From the NCBI GenBank assembly GCA_009693045.1, contig SHXZ01000010.1, positions 1 to 64,000 on the forward strand: DNA of 64,000 nt, read 5' to 3'. Positions 52,091-60,321 of the stretch are shown here, one piece after another. The stretch comes from Dehalococcoidia bacterium (GTDB lineage Bacteria; Chloroflexota; Dehalococcoidia; Lucifugimonadales; SHYT01). Each line of letters starts with the position of its first letter. Positions within the stretch are counted from its first letter, which is position 1. The position numbers and the translations under genes were made by a program. The notes below the pieces were generated by a model. The model saw nothing but the letters and a program-made list of their open reading frames with translations. It did not search any database and was not told where the DNA came from.

Positions 52091-53047
52091 CTACAGACCT
52101 CCGGCGTTTTTTTTCTCAGGTCTGGCAATGAGGAAGGCGGATAGGACTGCCTTGGCCTGCTCATGCACGTCTTGGCCAATGGTGAACCATTGTACTCCAA
52201 GGTGTTTGCGCTGGAACCACGTGTACTGCGCCCGCGCTAGGCGGTGGTGGGCGACCTTGATGGCGGCGCGGGCTTCGTCAAGCATGATGTCGCCTGACAG
52301 GACGCGCGCCAGCTCCGGGTAGCCCATGCTGGCCTGGAAGATGGGCGTCGCGCCAAAGCCTGCCTGGACCAGGATTCGCACTTCATCAAGCCAGCCCGCG
52401 GCGAGCATGGCGTCTACGCGGCGGTCAATGCGCTCGTGCAGCTCCTGGCGCGTGGGTGTTGTCAGGCCGAGCGCCAACGACGTGAAGGGCGGAGGCGTTT
52501 TGGCCTTGGATTCGGAGAAGCGGCGGCCCGTGGCGTGATGCACTTCCAGGGCACGGATGACCCGCCGGACGTTGCGCGGGTCAATCGACGCGGCAGCCTC
52601 CGGATCAACCTGGCGGAGGCGGGCGTGGAGCGCTTCGGCGCCGCGCTCGCGGGCCTCTGCGCTCAGCCGTTCTCGCAGCGCGGGGTCCGGAGGCGCCTCC
52701 GGGGCCTGCCAGCCCTCCAGGAGCGCCCGGACGTACTGGCCGGAACCGCCTACTACGATGGGCAGCTTGTCTCGCCCGTGGACTTCAGCGATGGTGCGGC
52801 GGGCCATATTCAGGTAGCAGGCGAGGCCCAGCGGCTCGGAAGGCTCCGCGACGTCGTACAGGTGGTGCGGCACGCGCTGCCGGGCCTCGGGCAGGGGCTT
52901 CGCGGTGCCGATGTCCATGCGGCGGTAGAGTTGGCGGCTGTCGGCGTTGACGATCTCGCCGCCTAAGCGTTCGGCCAGGTCGAGCGCCAGGTCGCTTTTG
53001 CCGACGCCCGTGGGGCCGACGATGGCGAGGAGGGGCGGCAGGGACAT
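52091..53047 (-). CDS. miaA: tRNA dimethylallyltransferase
   Basis: A 318-residue MiaA, which prenylates A37 of tRNAs reading UNN codons using DMAPP. Blocks: P-loop GPTGVGKSDLALDLA (11-25), NADSRQLYRRMDIGTAKP (DSxQxY, 33-50), VGGSGQYVRALLEG, DPRNVRRVIRALEV and HHRLARAQYTWFQRK. ATG 53047 is used; no strong ribosome-binding site is visible. crcB lies 22 bp upstream on the same strand. It uses the product of the IspH pathway. Confidence 0.95.
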   Translation of the reverse strand: MSLPPLLAIVGPTGVGKSDLALDLAERLGGEIVNADSRQLYRRMDIGTAKPLPEARQRVPHHLYDVAEPSEPLGLACYLNMARRTIAEVHGRDKLPIVVGGSGQYVRALLEGWQAPEAPPDPALRERLSAEARERGAEALHARLRQVDPEAAASIDPRNVRRVIRALEVHHATGRRFSESKAKTPPPFTSLALGLTTPTRQELHERIDRRVDAMLAAGWLDEVRILVQAGFGATPIFQASMGYPELARVLSGDIMLDEARAAIKVAHHRLARAQYTWFQRKHLGVQWFTIGQDVHEQAKAVLSAFLIARPEKKNAGGL

Positions 53048-53069
53048 CTTGGGATGTGTCACGCGCTCA

Positions 53070-53456
53070 TTATCCCGCGCCGCGCAGAAGGTGGGAAAGG
53101 GCGAGGCCAAGAGCGACGGCGGCGAGGCCGACAACGAGCTGCAGGACGACGTTGAGGGCGGCCTGGGCGACGAGGCCGTCGCGGACGAGGGCGATGGTCT
53201 CGTAGCCGAAGGCTGAGAAGGTGGTGAAGCCGCCCAGGAAACCGACGGAGAGGAAGGCGCGGAAGTTCGGAGTGAGCCAGTTACGGCCCTCGGCAAGGCC
53301 GAAGAGCAGACCGATGAGGAGGCAGCCGGAAACGTTGACGGCGAGGGTGCCATACGGGAAAGAGGCCTGGAGGGTGGACTGGACGACGCGGACGGTGAGG
53401 TAGCGCGCGACGGCGCCGGTGGCCCCTCCGAGGGCGACGAGCAATACTGGGAGCAA
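53070..53456 (-). CDS. crcB: Fluoride channel CrcB/Fluc
   Basis: A 128-residue four-helix fluoride export channel. GGATGAVARYL (9-19), GTLAVNVSGCLLIGLL and GFLGGFTTFSAFGYET (the Phe-box and Thr/Ser pore motif) are present. Fluc works as a dual-topology dimer; only one crcB is seen here. The start is TTG 53456 with GGAGG five bases ahead. No fluoride riboswitch is seen upstream. Downstream member of a run with the FTR1-like gene, the small membrane gene and miaA. Confidence 0.93.
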   Translation of the reverse strand: MLPVLLVALGGATGAVARYLTVRVVQSTLQASFPYGTLAVNVSGCLLIGLLFGLAEGRNWLTPNFRAFLSVGFLGGFTTFSAFGYETIALVRDGLVAQAALNVVLQLVVGLAAVALGLALSHLLRGAG

Positions 53457-53486
53457 TCGGTCCTCCGATGACGCGAGGCAGCGTTT

Positions 53487-53687
53487 CTAGTGCGCCCGTC
53501 CCCGCTGGACGCTGACGAGCAGCAGGGCCACCACCGCCGCCGGGATGATCACCGCCGCCGCAACGCCCCAGGAGCGCACTCCAAAGGCGATGCCCAGCAC
53601 GGCCAACACGCCCACTGTAAGCTCGGGCGTGTCTGCGACAAAGAACTCCCACCAGAACCGGCCAAACCCGACCACGTACCGTTTCAT
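53487..53687 (-). CDS. Small membrane protein
   Basis: A 66-residue protein with two close membrane segments (about 21-37, TPELTVGVLAVLGIAFG, and about 42-60, VAAAVIIPAAVVALLLVSV). Its ATG overlaps the TGA of the upstream gene (ATGA, 53684-53687), a sign of translational coupling. Likely a partner subunit of the FTR1-like protein; function unknown. Confidence 0.65.
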   Translation of the reverse strand: MKRYVVGFGRFWWEFFVADTPELTVGVLAVLGIAFGVRSWGVAAAVIIPAAVVALLLVSVQRGRAH

Positions 53688-54505
53688 GTCCTGGCCACCG
53701 GTGGAGCGACTCCCTTGGCGCGGACCATGAGGCGGATGATGATGAAGGAGACGACGCTGAAGAGTGCGAGAAGCACGAGGATGAAGAGGTCAGCGCCGGG
53801 CCATTCAATGCCGGCTCCCTCGCCCATCCAGAAGGCGCCGAAGGTGACGAGCATGACGGCCACCACCAGCTTCATGGAGTTCTCGGGCACCCCGGCCAGC
53901 GGCTTCGCGAGCACCAGGCCGACCACCCCGACCACCAGGGCCGCGCCGACGGCGCCAGCGGCGGCGATGCCGACGTGGCCCGCCGGCACGCCGAAGCTGA
54001 TGACGATGACGATGACCTCAAGCCCTTCAAGGAACACGCCTTTGAAGCTCACCGCGAAAGCAACGGGGTCACGGCGGCCGCGGATGACGGCGGGGGCTTT
54101 GGAAAGGGCCTTGACCTCGGCGGCATAGATGCCGGCCTCGTCGTGAAGGGACTTGTAGCCGGATGCGCGTAGCACCGCCTTGCGGAGCCACTGCAGGCCG
54201 AAGATGAGCAGCAGCGTGCCGACCACGACGCGGAGAAGGTGGATGGGTACGAAGTTCACGAGCGCAGGGCCAAGCACGGCCACGATGGCGGCCAGCGCAA
54301 CAAGGGCCACAGCGGTCCCCTCCAGCGTGGAGCGCCACCCGCGCGTGATGCCGGAGGCGAGGATGATGGTCATGGCTTCCACCATCTCCACCACGCTGGC
54401 GGTGATGACGGCCACGAGCAGGAACCCAATGCTCACCGTCCCCTCTCCGTCGGTGCCCAACAGAAAGGCTCCTGCACTAGGCATGTTCTCAGATGCAAGA
54501 GCCAT
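53684..54505 (-). CDS. FTR1-like / COG4280-type multi-pass membrane protein
   Basis: A 273-residue protein with about seven membrane segments. Two Glu-bearing helices, VEMVEAMTIILASG (about 39-52) and FLEGLEVIVIVISFG (about 157-171), resemble the REGLE-type helices of FTR1 iron permeases, suggesting a metal-ion transporter. I recall this shape as COG4280, uncharacterised. ATG 54505 is taken; ATG 54484 is an alternative and neither has a strong site. A consensus promoter lies at 54572-54600. Translationally coupled to the 66-residue membrane gene. Confidence 0.65.
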   Translation of the reverse strand: MALASENMPSAGAFLLGTDGEGTVSIGFLLVAVITASVVEMVEAMTIILASGITRGWRSTLEGTAVALVALAAIVAVLGPALVNFVPIHLLRVVVGTLLLIFGLQWLRKAVLRASGYKSLHDEAGIYAAEVKALSKAPAVIRGRRDPVAFAVSFKGVFLEGLEVIVIVISFGVPAGHVGIAAAGAVGAALVVGVVGLVLAKPLAGVPENSMKLVVAVMLVTFGAFWMGEGAGIEWPGADLFILVLLALFSVVSFIIIRLMVRAKGVAPPVART

Positions 54506-54571
54506 CGGCGGCGCTTATCAACCATCGCGGTCTGGAGCACGTCACGATCTTGGCGTGCATCATTGCGGAAC

Positions 54572-54600
54572 ATTCTATTGCAAGGGTGGGAGCGATTCAA
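54572..54600 (-). promoter_or_regulatory. Sigma-70-type promoter for the FTR1-like gene
   Basis: On the minus strand: TTGAAT (54600-54595), 17-bp spacer, TAGAAT (54577-54572). It lies directly after the tpiA stop. The start would be near 54565, with a leader of about 60 nt. It can serve the whole run down to miaA. Confidence 0.6.
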
Positions 54601-54606
54601 GCGGGG

Positions 54607-55377
54607 CTATTTCAGCCCCTTGGCGCGCGGAAACGCCTGGACGATCTGCACGAACTCTTGCGCGCGAAGGCTCGCGCCGCCGACGAGCGCGCCGTGAATA
54701 CAGTCTTCGCGGGCGAAGGACTCAGCGTTGGCGGCGGTTACGCTCCCGCCGTACAGCAGCGGCGTCTCCTGCGCGGCATGCTCGCCGTACTTGGCGGCCA
54801 GCGTCCGCAGGATGGCCCCCGTCATCACCTCACGCGCGGTCTCCGGCGTGGCCGCGACGCCCGTGCCGATGGCCCACACCGGCTCGTAGGCAACGGACAA
54901 CGTGGCTAGCGACTCCACGCCCTGGAGCCCGGCCTCCACCTGCCGCCGGACCACTTCGGCGGCCCTCCCTGACTGACGCTCCGCCAGCGTCTCGCCCACG
55001 CACAGGATGGGGCGCAGCCGGTGCGCGAGCGCGGTCCGGACCTTCCGGTTCGCCTGCTCGTCCGTTTCGCCGAAGACGTGACGCCGTTCCGAGTGGCCGA
55101 TGATGACGTACTCGCACAGGTCTTCCAACATGGCGGCGGAGATTTCGCCCGTGAACGCGCCCTTCTCTTCGTAGTAGAGGTTTTGAGCGCCAGTCAGGAC
55201 CTTGGAGCCGTCCAGCGCCTTACGCACGGGTGCGAGGAACGGGAATGGCGGACAGAGCACGACGGTGGCCCCGGCCACGGAGTCGGTCAGCGCGCGCACG
55301 TCTCGCGCGAGGGCCTGCGCCTCGCGCAGCGTGGTGTTCATCTTCCAGTTTCCGGCGATGATCAGGGGTGGAGGCAT
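54607..55377 (-). CDS. tpiA: Triose-phosphate isomerase
   Basis: A 256-residue TIM barrel that interconverts DHAP and glyceraldehyde-3-phosphate. Catalytic residues: Lys12 in NWKMN, His in YVIIGHSERR, Glu in AYEPVWAIGTG, and the phosphate loop in LLYGGSVTAAN. Length and motifs are normal. ATG 55377 follows GGAGGC. It lies seven bases after apgM, making the third gene of a pgk-apgM-tpiA operon. Confidence 0.96.
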   Translation of the reverse strand: MPPPLIIAGNWKMNTTLREAQALARDVRALTDSVAGATVVLCPPFPFLAPVRKALDGSKVLTGAQNLYYEEKGAFTGEISAAMLEDLCEYVIIGHSERRHVFGETDEQANRKVRTALAHRLRPILCVGETLAERQSGRAAEVVRRQVEAGLQGVESLATLSVAYEPVWAIGTGVAATPETAREVMTGAILRTLAAKYGEHAAQETPLLYGGSVTAANAESFAREDCIHGALVGGASLRAQEFVQIVQAFPRAKGLK

Positions 55378-55384
55378 GAGACTC

Positions 55385-56590
55385 CTACGGCCCGAACTTC
55401 ACGAGCTTGCCCGCGTGGGCCAGGGCCAGCAGCATGGTGTTCACCGACGGCAACCTGCCCAGCGAGCCGCCCGCGCACGCCCGTTCCGTGAAACGCGGCA
55501 CACTATCCCCCCTCGTGGCCGACGAGTGGATGATGAGCGGGACGGGGTGCCAGCTATGCGCGGCCATGACCGCGGGCGTGGCGTGGTCGCCGGTGACGAC
55601 GAGGACATCCGGAGCGAGGTTCAACAGCGACGGGATGAAGCGGTCAAGCTCCTCCAGCGCCCGTACTTTCGCGTCAAAATTGCCGTCCTCGCCGGCGGCG
55701 TCGGCGGGCTTGTAGTGCAGGTAGAAGAAGTCGTGCTCCTTGAAATGCGTCCGCAGCGACGCAACCTCGTCGGTGAACGTGGCGCCGGTGGGGATGACGC
55801 GCATGCCCAGCACGCTCGCGAGGCCGCGGTACATTGGGTACGCAGCGATGGCGGCGGGCTGAAGCGCGTATGCGGCGCCCATTTGCGGGAGCGTGGGCAC
55901 CTTGGAGAGGCCCCGCAGCGTCACGAAGTTGGCCTGCTCCTGGTCGCGGAGCAGCTCGCGGGCCTGCCCCACGAAGGTGTTGATGGCAGTGGCGGTTCGC
56001 TCCGCCTTCGACTTTAGCGCCTTGGCCTTCAACGCGGGGACGTCCTGGCGGTTGGGGTCAGTGTCGGAGACGTCCTCGCTCAGGCCATCGCCGCGCAGGA
56101 CCAGCGCGAAACGGTGCTCCTTGCCTGGGTGCGCCTCAATCCGCACGCCTTCCACGCGGATGGTGTTGAGGCGCTCGCAGAGCTTGGCGCTGACCTCGCT
56201 GGCGACGCGGCCAGCGCGCCTGTCCACCAGGACGCCGTCGGCGGACACGGTGCAGAAGTTGCCCCGCGCAGCCACGTCGCCCTGATGCAGGGCGATGCCG
56301 GAGCCTAGCGCCTCCAGCACGCCGCGGCCGATGTAGTACTTGATCGGGTCGTAGCCGAAGAGCGCCAGGTGGCCCGGCCCGCTGCCCGGTGCTACGCCGG
56401 GCACGACCGGCGTCACGAGGCCCGCCGCGCTGTGCTGCGCGAGCTTGTCCAGGTTGGGAAGGTGGGCCGTCTCAAGCTCTGACTTGCCTGTCTCGGGATG
56501 CGGTATGCCTCCGAGTCCGTCAACAACGAGCATGAGGATGCGTGAGGGCGTCTTCTGGACGATGCTGGAGAGGTAGGGAAAGTCTATCAC
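55385..56590 (-). CDS. apgM: Cofactor-independent phosphoglycerate mutase, archaeal type
   Basis: A 401-residue alkaline-phosphatase-superfamily mutase (ApgM) converting 3- to 2-phosphoglycerate. VVDGLGGIPHPETGKSELETAHLPNLDKLA at the start holds the first metal Asp, APGSGPGHLALFGYDP holds the Ser nucleophile region, and VTGDHATPAVMAAHSWHPVPLI near the end holds metal His/Asp ligands. GTG 56590 follows GGAGGGTGAG, four bases after the pgk stop. The archaeal-type enzyme is common in Chloroflexota and Aquificota. Confidence 0.94.
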   Translation of the reverse strand: MIDFPYLSSIVQKTPSRILMLVVDGLGGIPHPETGKSELETAHLPNLDKLAQHSAAGLVTPVVPGVAPGSGPGHLALFGYDPIKYYIGRGVLEALGSGIALHQGDVAARGNFCTVSADGVLVDRRAGRVASEVSAKLCERLNTIRVEGVRIEAHPGKEHRFALVLRGDGLSEDVSDTDPNRQDVPALKAKALKSKAERTATAINTFVGQARELLRDQEQANFVTLRGLSKVPTLPQMGAAYALQPAAIAAYPMYRGLASVLGMRVIPTGATFTDEVASLRTHFKEHDFFYLHYKPADAAGEDGNFDAKVRALEELDRFIPSLLNLAPDVLVVTGDHATPAVMAAHSWHPVPLIIHSSATRGDSVPRFTERACAGGSLGRLPSVNTMLLALAHAGKLVKFGP

Positions 56591-56594
56591 CGGC

Positions 56595-57824
56595 TCACCC
56601 TCCGACTGGATGCTTACCCTTCAAGGCCGCCACGCCTGGCAGCTCTTGGCCCGCCAGGCACTCAAGAGTCGCGCCGCCGCCCGTGGAGACGTGGCTGAAG
56701 CGCCCTTCTACACCCAACGCCTCCACGACTTCGGCGGTTGAGCCGCCGCCCACAATGGTGGTCACGTCCTTCAGCCCTGTCAGCTCGTCCACGAGCTTTC
56801 GCGTGCCGTGCGAGAATGCAGGCACCTCAAAAATCCCCATAGGGCCGTTCCAGAACACGGTCTTCGCTCTGCGCAGCTCGGCTGAGAAGGCCTCAATCGT
56901 CGCGGGGCCGACGTCAACAATGGCGCATCCTGCCGGGACGTGGTCGGCAGGGACGACTTGGGTCGCCACGTCGCCTTTCAGTTTGGACGGGTCCTTGGCG
57001 CTGGCAGGCAACAGGGTCACGACGACGTCAGTTGGCAAAAGCAGCTTGACGCCTCTGGCCTGGGCCTGCTGCATGGCCTTGCCCGCGAACGGGATGGCGT
57101 CCGCCTCCACGAGCGAAGCGCCGGTTGCCCAGCCCTTGGCCCTAAAGAACGTCGCGGCCATTCCACCGCCAATCGCCAGCGCATCCACGCGGTTGAGCAG
57201 GCTCTCCACGACGGCGACTTTGTCGCTAATCTTGGCGCCGCCCATGATCGCAACGAGGGGTCGCCGAGGGTTGTCCAGCACGTGCGAGAGCATCGCAAGC
57301 TCTTTCTCTAGAAGCAGGCCCGCCACCGAGGGCAGGTGCTGGGCGACGCCGACGGTGGACGCGTGGCTCCGGTGCACAACGCCGAACCCGTCTTCAACGA
57401 AGAGGTCCGCGAGTGAGGCGAGATCCCGCGCGAAGTCGGGGCTGTTCTTCTCATCGCCAGGGTGGAAGCGAACGTTCTCCAGCAGCAGTACTTGACCAGG
57501 TTTGAGCGTTGCGACCGCGGTCTGCGCTACCGGGCCGACACAGTCGCCGGCGAAGGCCACGGACATGCCGAGCAGCTTCTGGAGCTCGTTGCGGACGGGC
57601 AGGAGACTCCACCCCTCCACCATCTTGCCACCAGGCCGCCCAAGGTGGGAGCAGAGGACGACTTTTGCGTTATGTTGAACGAGATACGCGATGGTTGGAA
57701 GCGATGCGCGGAGCCGGCTCAGGCTTGCAACCGGCCCACCCTCGGAGTTGATGACGTTGTAGTCCACGCGGACCAGCACGCGCTTCCCAGCGACCTGTAC
57801 GTCCTTCAAGGTCTTGATCGTCAC
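56595..57824 (-). CDS. pgk: Phosphoglycerate kinase
   Basis: A 409-residue PGK that makes ATP from 1,3-bisphosphoglycerate. VLVRVDYNVI, LCSHLGRPGG, LLLENVRFHPGDEKN, VVHRSHASTVG, AIMGGAKISDKVAV, FWNGPMGIFE and VGGGSTAEVVE are all present, though STGGGATLE ends in the usual LEFL position slightly altered (LECLAG). GTG 57824 follows AGGAGGG. First gene of the operon with apgM and tpiA. The 158-bp gap upstream shows no clear promoter. Confidence 0.96.
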   Translation of the reverse strand: MTIKTLKDVQVAGKRVLVRVDYNVINSEGGPVASLSRLRASLPTIAYLVQHNAKVVLCSHLGRPGGKMVEGWSLLPVRNELQKLLGMSVAFAGDCVGPVAQTAVATLKPGQVLLLENVRFHPGDEKNSPDFARDLASLADLFVEDGFGVVHRSHASTVGVAQHLPSVAGLLLEKELAMLSHVLDNPRRPLVAIMGGAKISDKVAVVESLLNRVDALAIGGGMAATFFRAKGWATGASLVEADAIPFAGKAMQQAQARGVKLLLPTDVVVTLLPASAKDPSKLKGDVATQVVPADHVPAGCAIVDVGPATIEAFSAELRRAKTVFWNGPMGIFEVPAFSHGTRKLVDELTGLKDVTTIVGGGSTAEVVEALGVEGRFSHVSTGGGATLECLAGQELPGVAALKGKHPVGG

Positions 57825-57982
57825 GCTTCCCTCCTGGACGGGCGAGTGGACTCTGGAGACCGGAATCCCGCTTTACGGTGAAGCGCCGAATGCCATTGGC
57901 GATTCCACTGGCCATGACCGGCTTTTCATCCTATCTGCTCCTCCGTCAAGCATCTGAGAGGAGTATCGTCACACCCGAAATG

Positions 57983-59014
57983 CTATATCGGCGCTGGCGA
58001 CCTCGCTTCTTCAAGGAGAAACGCGAAGAGGTCTCTGAGATTTCCTAGAGGGCCCCCGGATAGTGCAGCGGAGTCAAGGTGACGAGAGGCCTGCTCCCGC
58101 CAGGTGCCGAGGTGCTGCTCGCTGGTCTCTCTAGCGCCAAGGGACGCCAAAATCGTCGCGATCTGGGGAAGGTTTGCAGGCTCCAGCATGCGTTGCATGT
58201 ACATCCCGCCAAGCTCCCGCTTCACTTTAGGTTGAGCTGACGGGAACGTCAGCACAAACGGCAGGAGCTTGCGTTTGTTCAAGACATCGCCGGGGATCGG
58301 GTCGTTGTCGCGTCGCTCCCAGAGCACGGCGATATCCGCCTGGGCTTGGATGGCCAGGCCCAGGGTGCGGCCTGCCTGCCGAAGGGCGCTTGCTTGTTCA
58401 GGCTGCGAGCCGCCCAGCAGCGCGCCCATTTCCAGCGCGCAACCCAGCAGCGCGCCGATCTTCCCCTCGGCGATGCGAATGTAGGTGTCCAGGGAGACGT
58501 CCAGCCGCTCTTGGAGGCTGAGGTCCTGGTACTGGGCCTCGCACACCTCCAGACATGCTTTGTCCATGCGCGCGAGGAGGTCCAGAACCTGCGGCGCGGC
58601 GACACCCACGTCGCTCAGGCGGACGAGCGAGAGGCGCGCTAGAGCGTGGAGGCCGTCGCCGGCGTTGATGGCCTGGGCGGGGCCCCAGACCCACCACACG
58701 GGGAAGCGGCGGGAGTTGTTAGGCGTCCCGTCCTGGATATCGCTGTGCACTCGGATGAAATGGCGCGCCAGCTCAAAGGCGGCGGCGGCGGGCATGACGT
58801 TGGACAGGGCACCGCCTGCGGCCTCGGCGGCCAGCGCGCAGGCGACGCCGTGGTGTTGGAGACTGGTCGCGTTGGCGGGCTGGCCGTGCTCGTCCGTCCA
58901 ACCGAGCTGGTACTCCACCATGCGGTAGAGCGGCTGGGTTCGGCTTTCCAGAAGTGAACGGAGCTCCCGCTGTAGCTCAGGTTCAATTCGGCCGAACGAT
59001 GAGGGGACCTGCAT
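57983..59014 (-). CDS. Polyprenyl synthetase family protein with degenerate Asp motifs
   Basis: A 343-residue all-helical isoprenyl diphosphate synthase-like protein. The first Asp-rich motif is SDIQD (91-95) instead of DDxxD, with the nearby NNSRRFP in place of xRRGxP and QAINAGDGLHALA intact. The second motif QAQADIAV (223-230) keeps only one of three Asp residues. Canonical enzymes need both sets to bind Mg-diphosphate, so either the chemistry differs (for instance a cyclase-like or non-catalytic subunit) or metal binding is altered. ATG 59014 is two bases from the rpiB stop. Related proteins may exist in other Dehalococcoidia. Confidence 0.8.
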   Translation of the reverse strand: MQVPSSFGRIEPELQRELRSLLESRTQPLYRMVEYQLGWTDEHGQPANATSLQHHGVACALAAEAAGGALSNVMPAAAAFELARHFIRVHSDIQDGTPNNSRRFPVWWVWGPAQAINAGDGLHALARLSLVRLSDVGVAAPQVLDLLARMDKACLEVCEAQYQDLSLQERLDVSLDTYIRIAEGKIGALLGCALEMGALLGGSQPEQASALRQAGRTLGLAIQAQADIAVLWERRDNDPIPGDVLNKRKLLPFVLTFPSAQPKVKRELGGMYMQRMLEPANLPQIATILASLGARETSEQHLGTWREQASRHLDSAALSGGPLGNLRDLFAFLLEEARSPAPI

Positions 59015-59015
59015 G

Positions 59016-59486
59016 CTACGGGACCCGCTGGGGGTGCTGTTCCAGGTCCTTGATCTTGGCGACGCGGTTGGCGTGCCGAGCGCCTTCCGGCTTTTCGCCG
59101 TCCCAACGCGTGGCGAGGAAAGTCTTGACCAGCTCTCTGGCTTTGCCGGCGGGGATGGACTCGCCGCCGAGGCAGAGGACGTTGGCGTCGTTGTGCTCGC
59201 GGGCGCGGCGGGCGTTGTCGGGGTCGTAGCAGAGCGCGGCGCGGACGCCGGTCACTTTGTTGGCGCTGATACTCATGCCGATGCCGTTGCTGCAGATGAG
59301 GACACCGCGCTCGGTCTGCCCCCGGCTGACCGACTCGCCGACGTCCCTCGCAACGTCGGGGTAGTCCACCGACGCCGTGTCATGGCAACCGAAGTCCTTG
59401 ACCTCGTGGCCGCTTTCCTTCAGTGCCTGGACCAACGCCTCTTTGAGCGCGTAGCCCCTGTGGTCAGCGCCGATGGCGATGCGCAC
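59016..59486 (-). CDS. rpiB: Ribose-5-phosphate isomerase B
   Basis: A 156-residue RpiB/LacAB-type isomerase of the pentose-phosphate pathway. VRIAIGADHRGYALKE is at the start, catalytic Cys is in LICSNGIGMSISANK, His in REHNDANVLCLGG and Arg residues in the phosphate site. GTG 59486 follows GGAGG. It runs almost end to end with the prenyl synthetase gene, so the two are likely co-transcribed. Confidence 0.94.
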   Translation of the reverse strand: MRIAIGADHRGYALKEALVQALKESGHEVKDFGCHDTASVDYPDVARDVGESVSRGQTERGVLICSNGIGMSISANKVTGVRAALCYDPDNARRAREHNDANVLCLGGESIPAGKARELVKTFLATRWDGEKPEGARHANRVAKIKDLEQHPQRVP

Positions 59487-59539
59487 GCTGCCTCCATAAT
59501 ACCTATCCGCAGATTTCGCAGATTGCACAGATTAGGGGG

Positions 59540-59580
59540 TTGACCTCTCCCCCTGACCTCTTCCCGAGGCGAGGAGGGCA
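59540..59580. repeat. Dispersed palindrome between rpiB and tsaC
   Basis: GACCTCTCCCCCTGACCTCT followed by TCCCGAGGCGAGGAGGGC; a decayed member of the pyrimidine-rich family. Confidence 0.5.
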
Positions 59581-59590
59581 AGATCGGGGC

Positions 59591-60235
59591 TCAGAAGTGG
59601 AGGCCGCAGGCGGCTTCCAGCGCTTCTTTGGAGATTGCCCCTGCCCTCACTATTCTAGGCGACGGCCCGGTCAAGTCAAGGACGGTGGACGGCTGTCCTG
59701 CGGGAAGGCCACCACCCTCTATGACCAGGTCTACCATCTCGCCGAGTTGGCTGCGGACATCAGCGGCGGTGCGAGGGTCTGGGCCACCGCTCTTGTTGGC
59801 GCTCGTGCCGGTTATGGGCGCGCCGAGCCGCCGCGCCAGCTCGCGTGGCACGGGGTGGTCCGGCACGCGCACGCCCACTTTCCAGCCGCGGCCTGACACG
59901 AGCTCCGGCACTTTTGCGGAGCGCGGAATGACCAGTGTCAGCGCGCCGGGCCAGAAACGTTCGGCCAGCACGCGCGCCAGGGGCGGCACCTCCGACGCCA
60001 CCTGGGCCAGCGCGTCAGCGTCGGCGAGGAGCAGCGGCAGCGGCATGCCGTGCGGCCGGCCCTTGATGACGAACACCCGCTCCACAGCCGCCTCGTTGAA
60101 GGCGTCGGCGCCGAGGCCGTAGAGCGTGTCCGTCGGGTAGGCGACGACGCCGCCCTCGCGAAGGAGGTCCACGGCGAGGGCGATTTGGCGTTCCAGGGCG
60201 GGGGCCAACTGGTTGCTTAAGGGTGCGGCAGCCAA
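59591..60235 (-). CDS. tsaC: Threonylcarbamoyl-AMP synthase (Sua5/YrdC)
   Basis: A 214-residue Sua5/YciO/YrdC protein, the first step of t6A37 tRNA modification. [19 protein letters not shown] (about 28-46) is followed by [16 protein letters not shown] (KxR dipeptide), [26 protein letters not shown] and [12 protein letters not shown] (SAN motif). TTG 60235 is chosen because AAAGGAG precedes it at four to five bases. Divergent from guaA. Confidence 0.93.
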   Translation of the reverse strand: MAAAPLSNQLAPALERQIALAVDLLREGGVVAYPTDTLYGLGADAFNEAAVERVFVIKGRPHGMPLPLLLADADALAQVASEVPPLARVLAERFWPGALTLVIPRSAKVPELVSGRGWKVGVRVPDHPVPRELARRLGAPITGTSANKSGGPDPRTAADVRSQLGEMVDLVIEGGGLPAGQPSTVLDLTGPSPRIVRAGAISKEALEAACGLHF

Positions 60236-60264
60236 ACTACTCCTTTACCACGGTGTGGAACCGC

Positions 60265-60293
60265 TTGACCAACTCTAGTATAGGTGCTAGCGT
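60265..60293 (+). promoter_or_regulatory. guaA: Sigma-70-type promoter of guaA
   Basis: TTGACC (60265-60270), 17-bp spacer ending TGC, TAGCGT (60288-60293). The start would be near 60300, with a short leader to ATG 60322. Confidence 0.65.
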
Positions 60294-60321
60294 GAGAAAA
60301 ACGTGGGGATCGGGAGGCGCA

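Noticed and set aside
53457-53486. Fluoride riboswitch ahead of crcB
   Set aside because: Only 30 bp separate crcB from the upstream gene, with no room for the aptamer, and no matching fold was seen before the operon.
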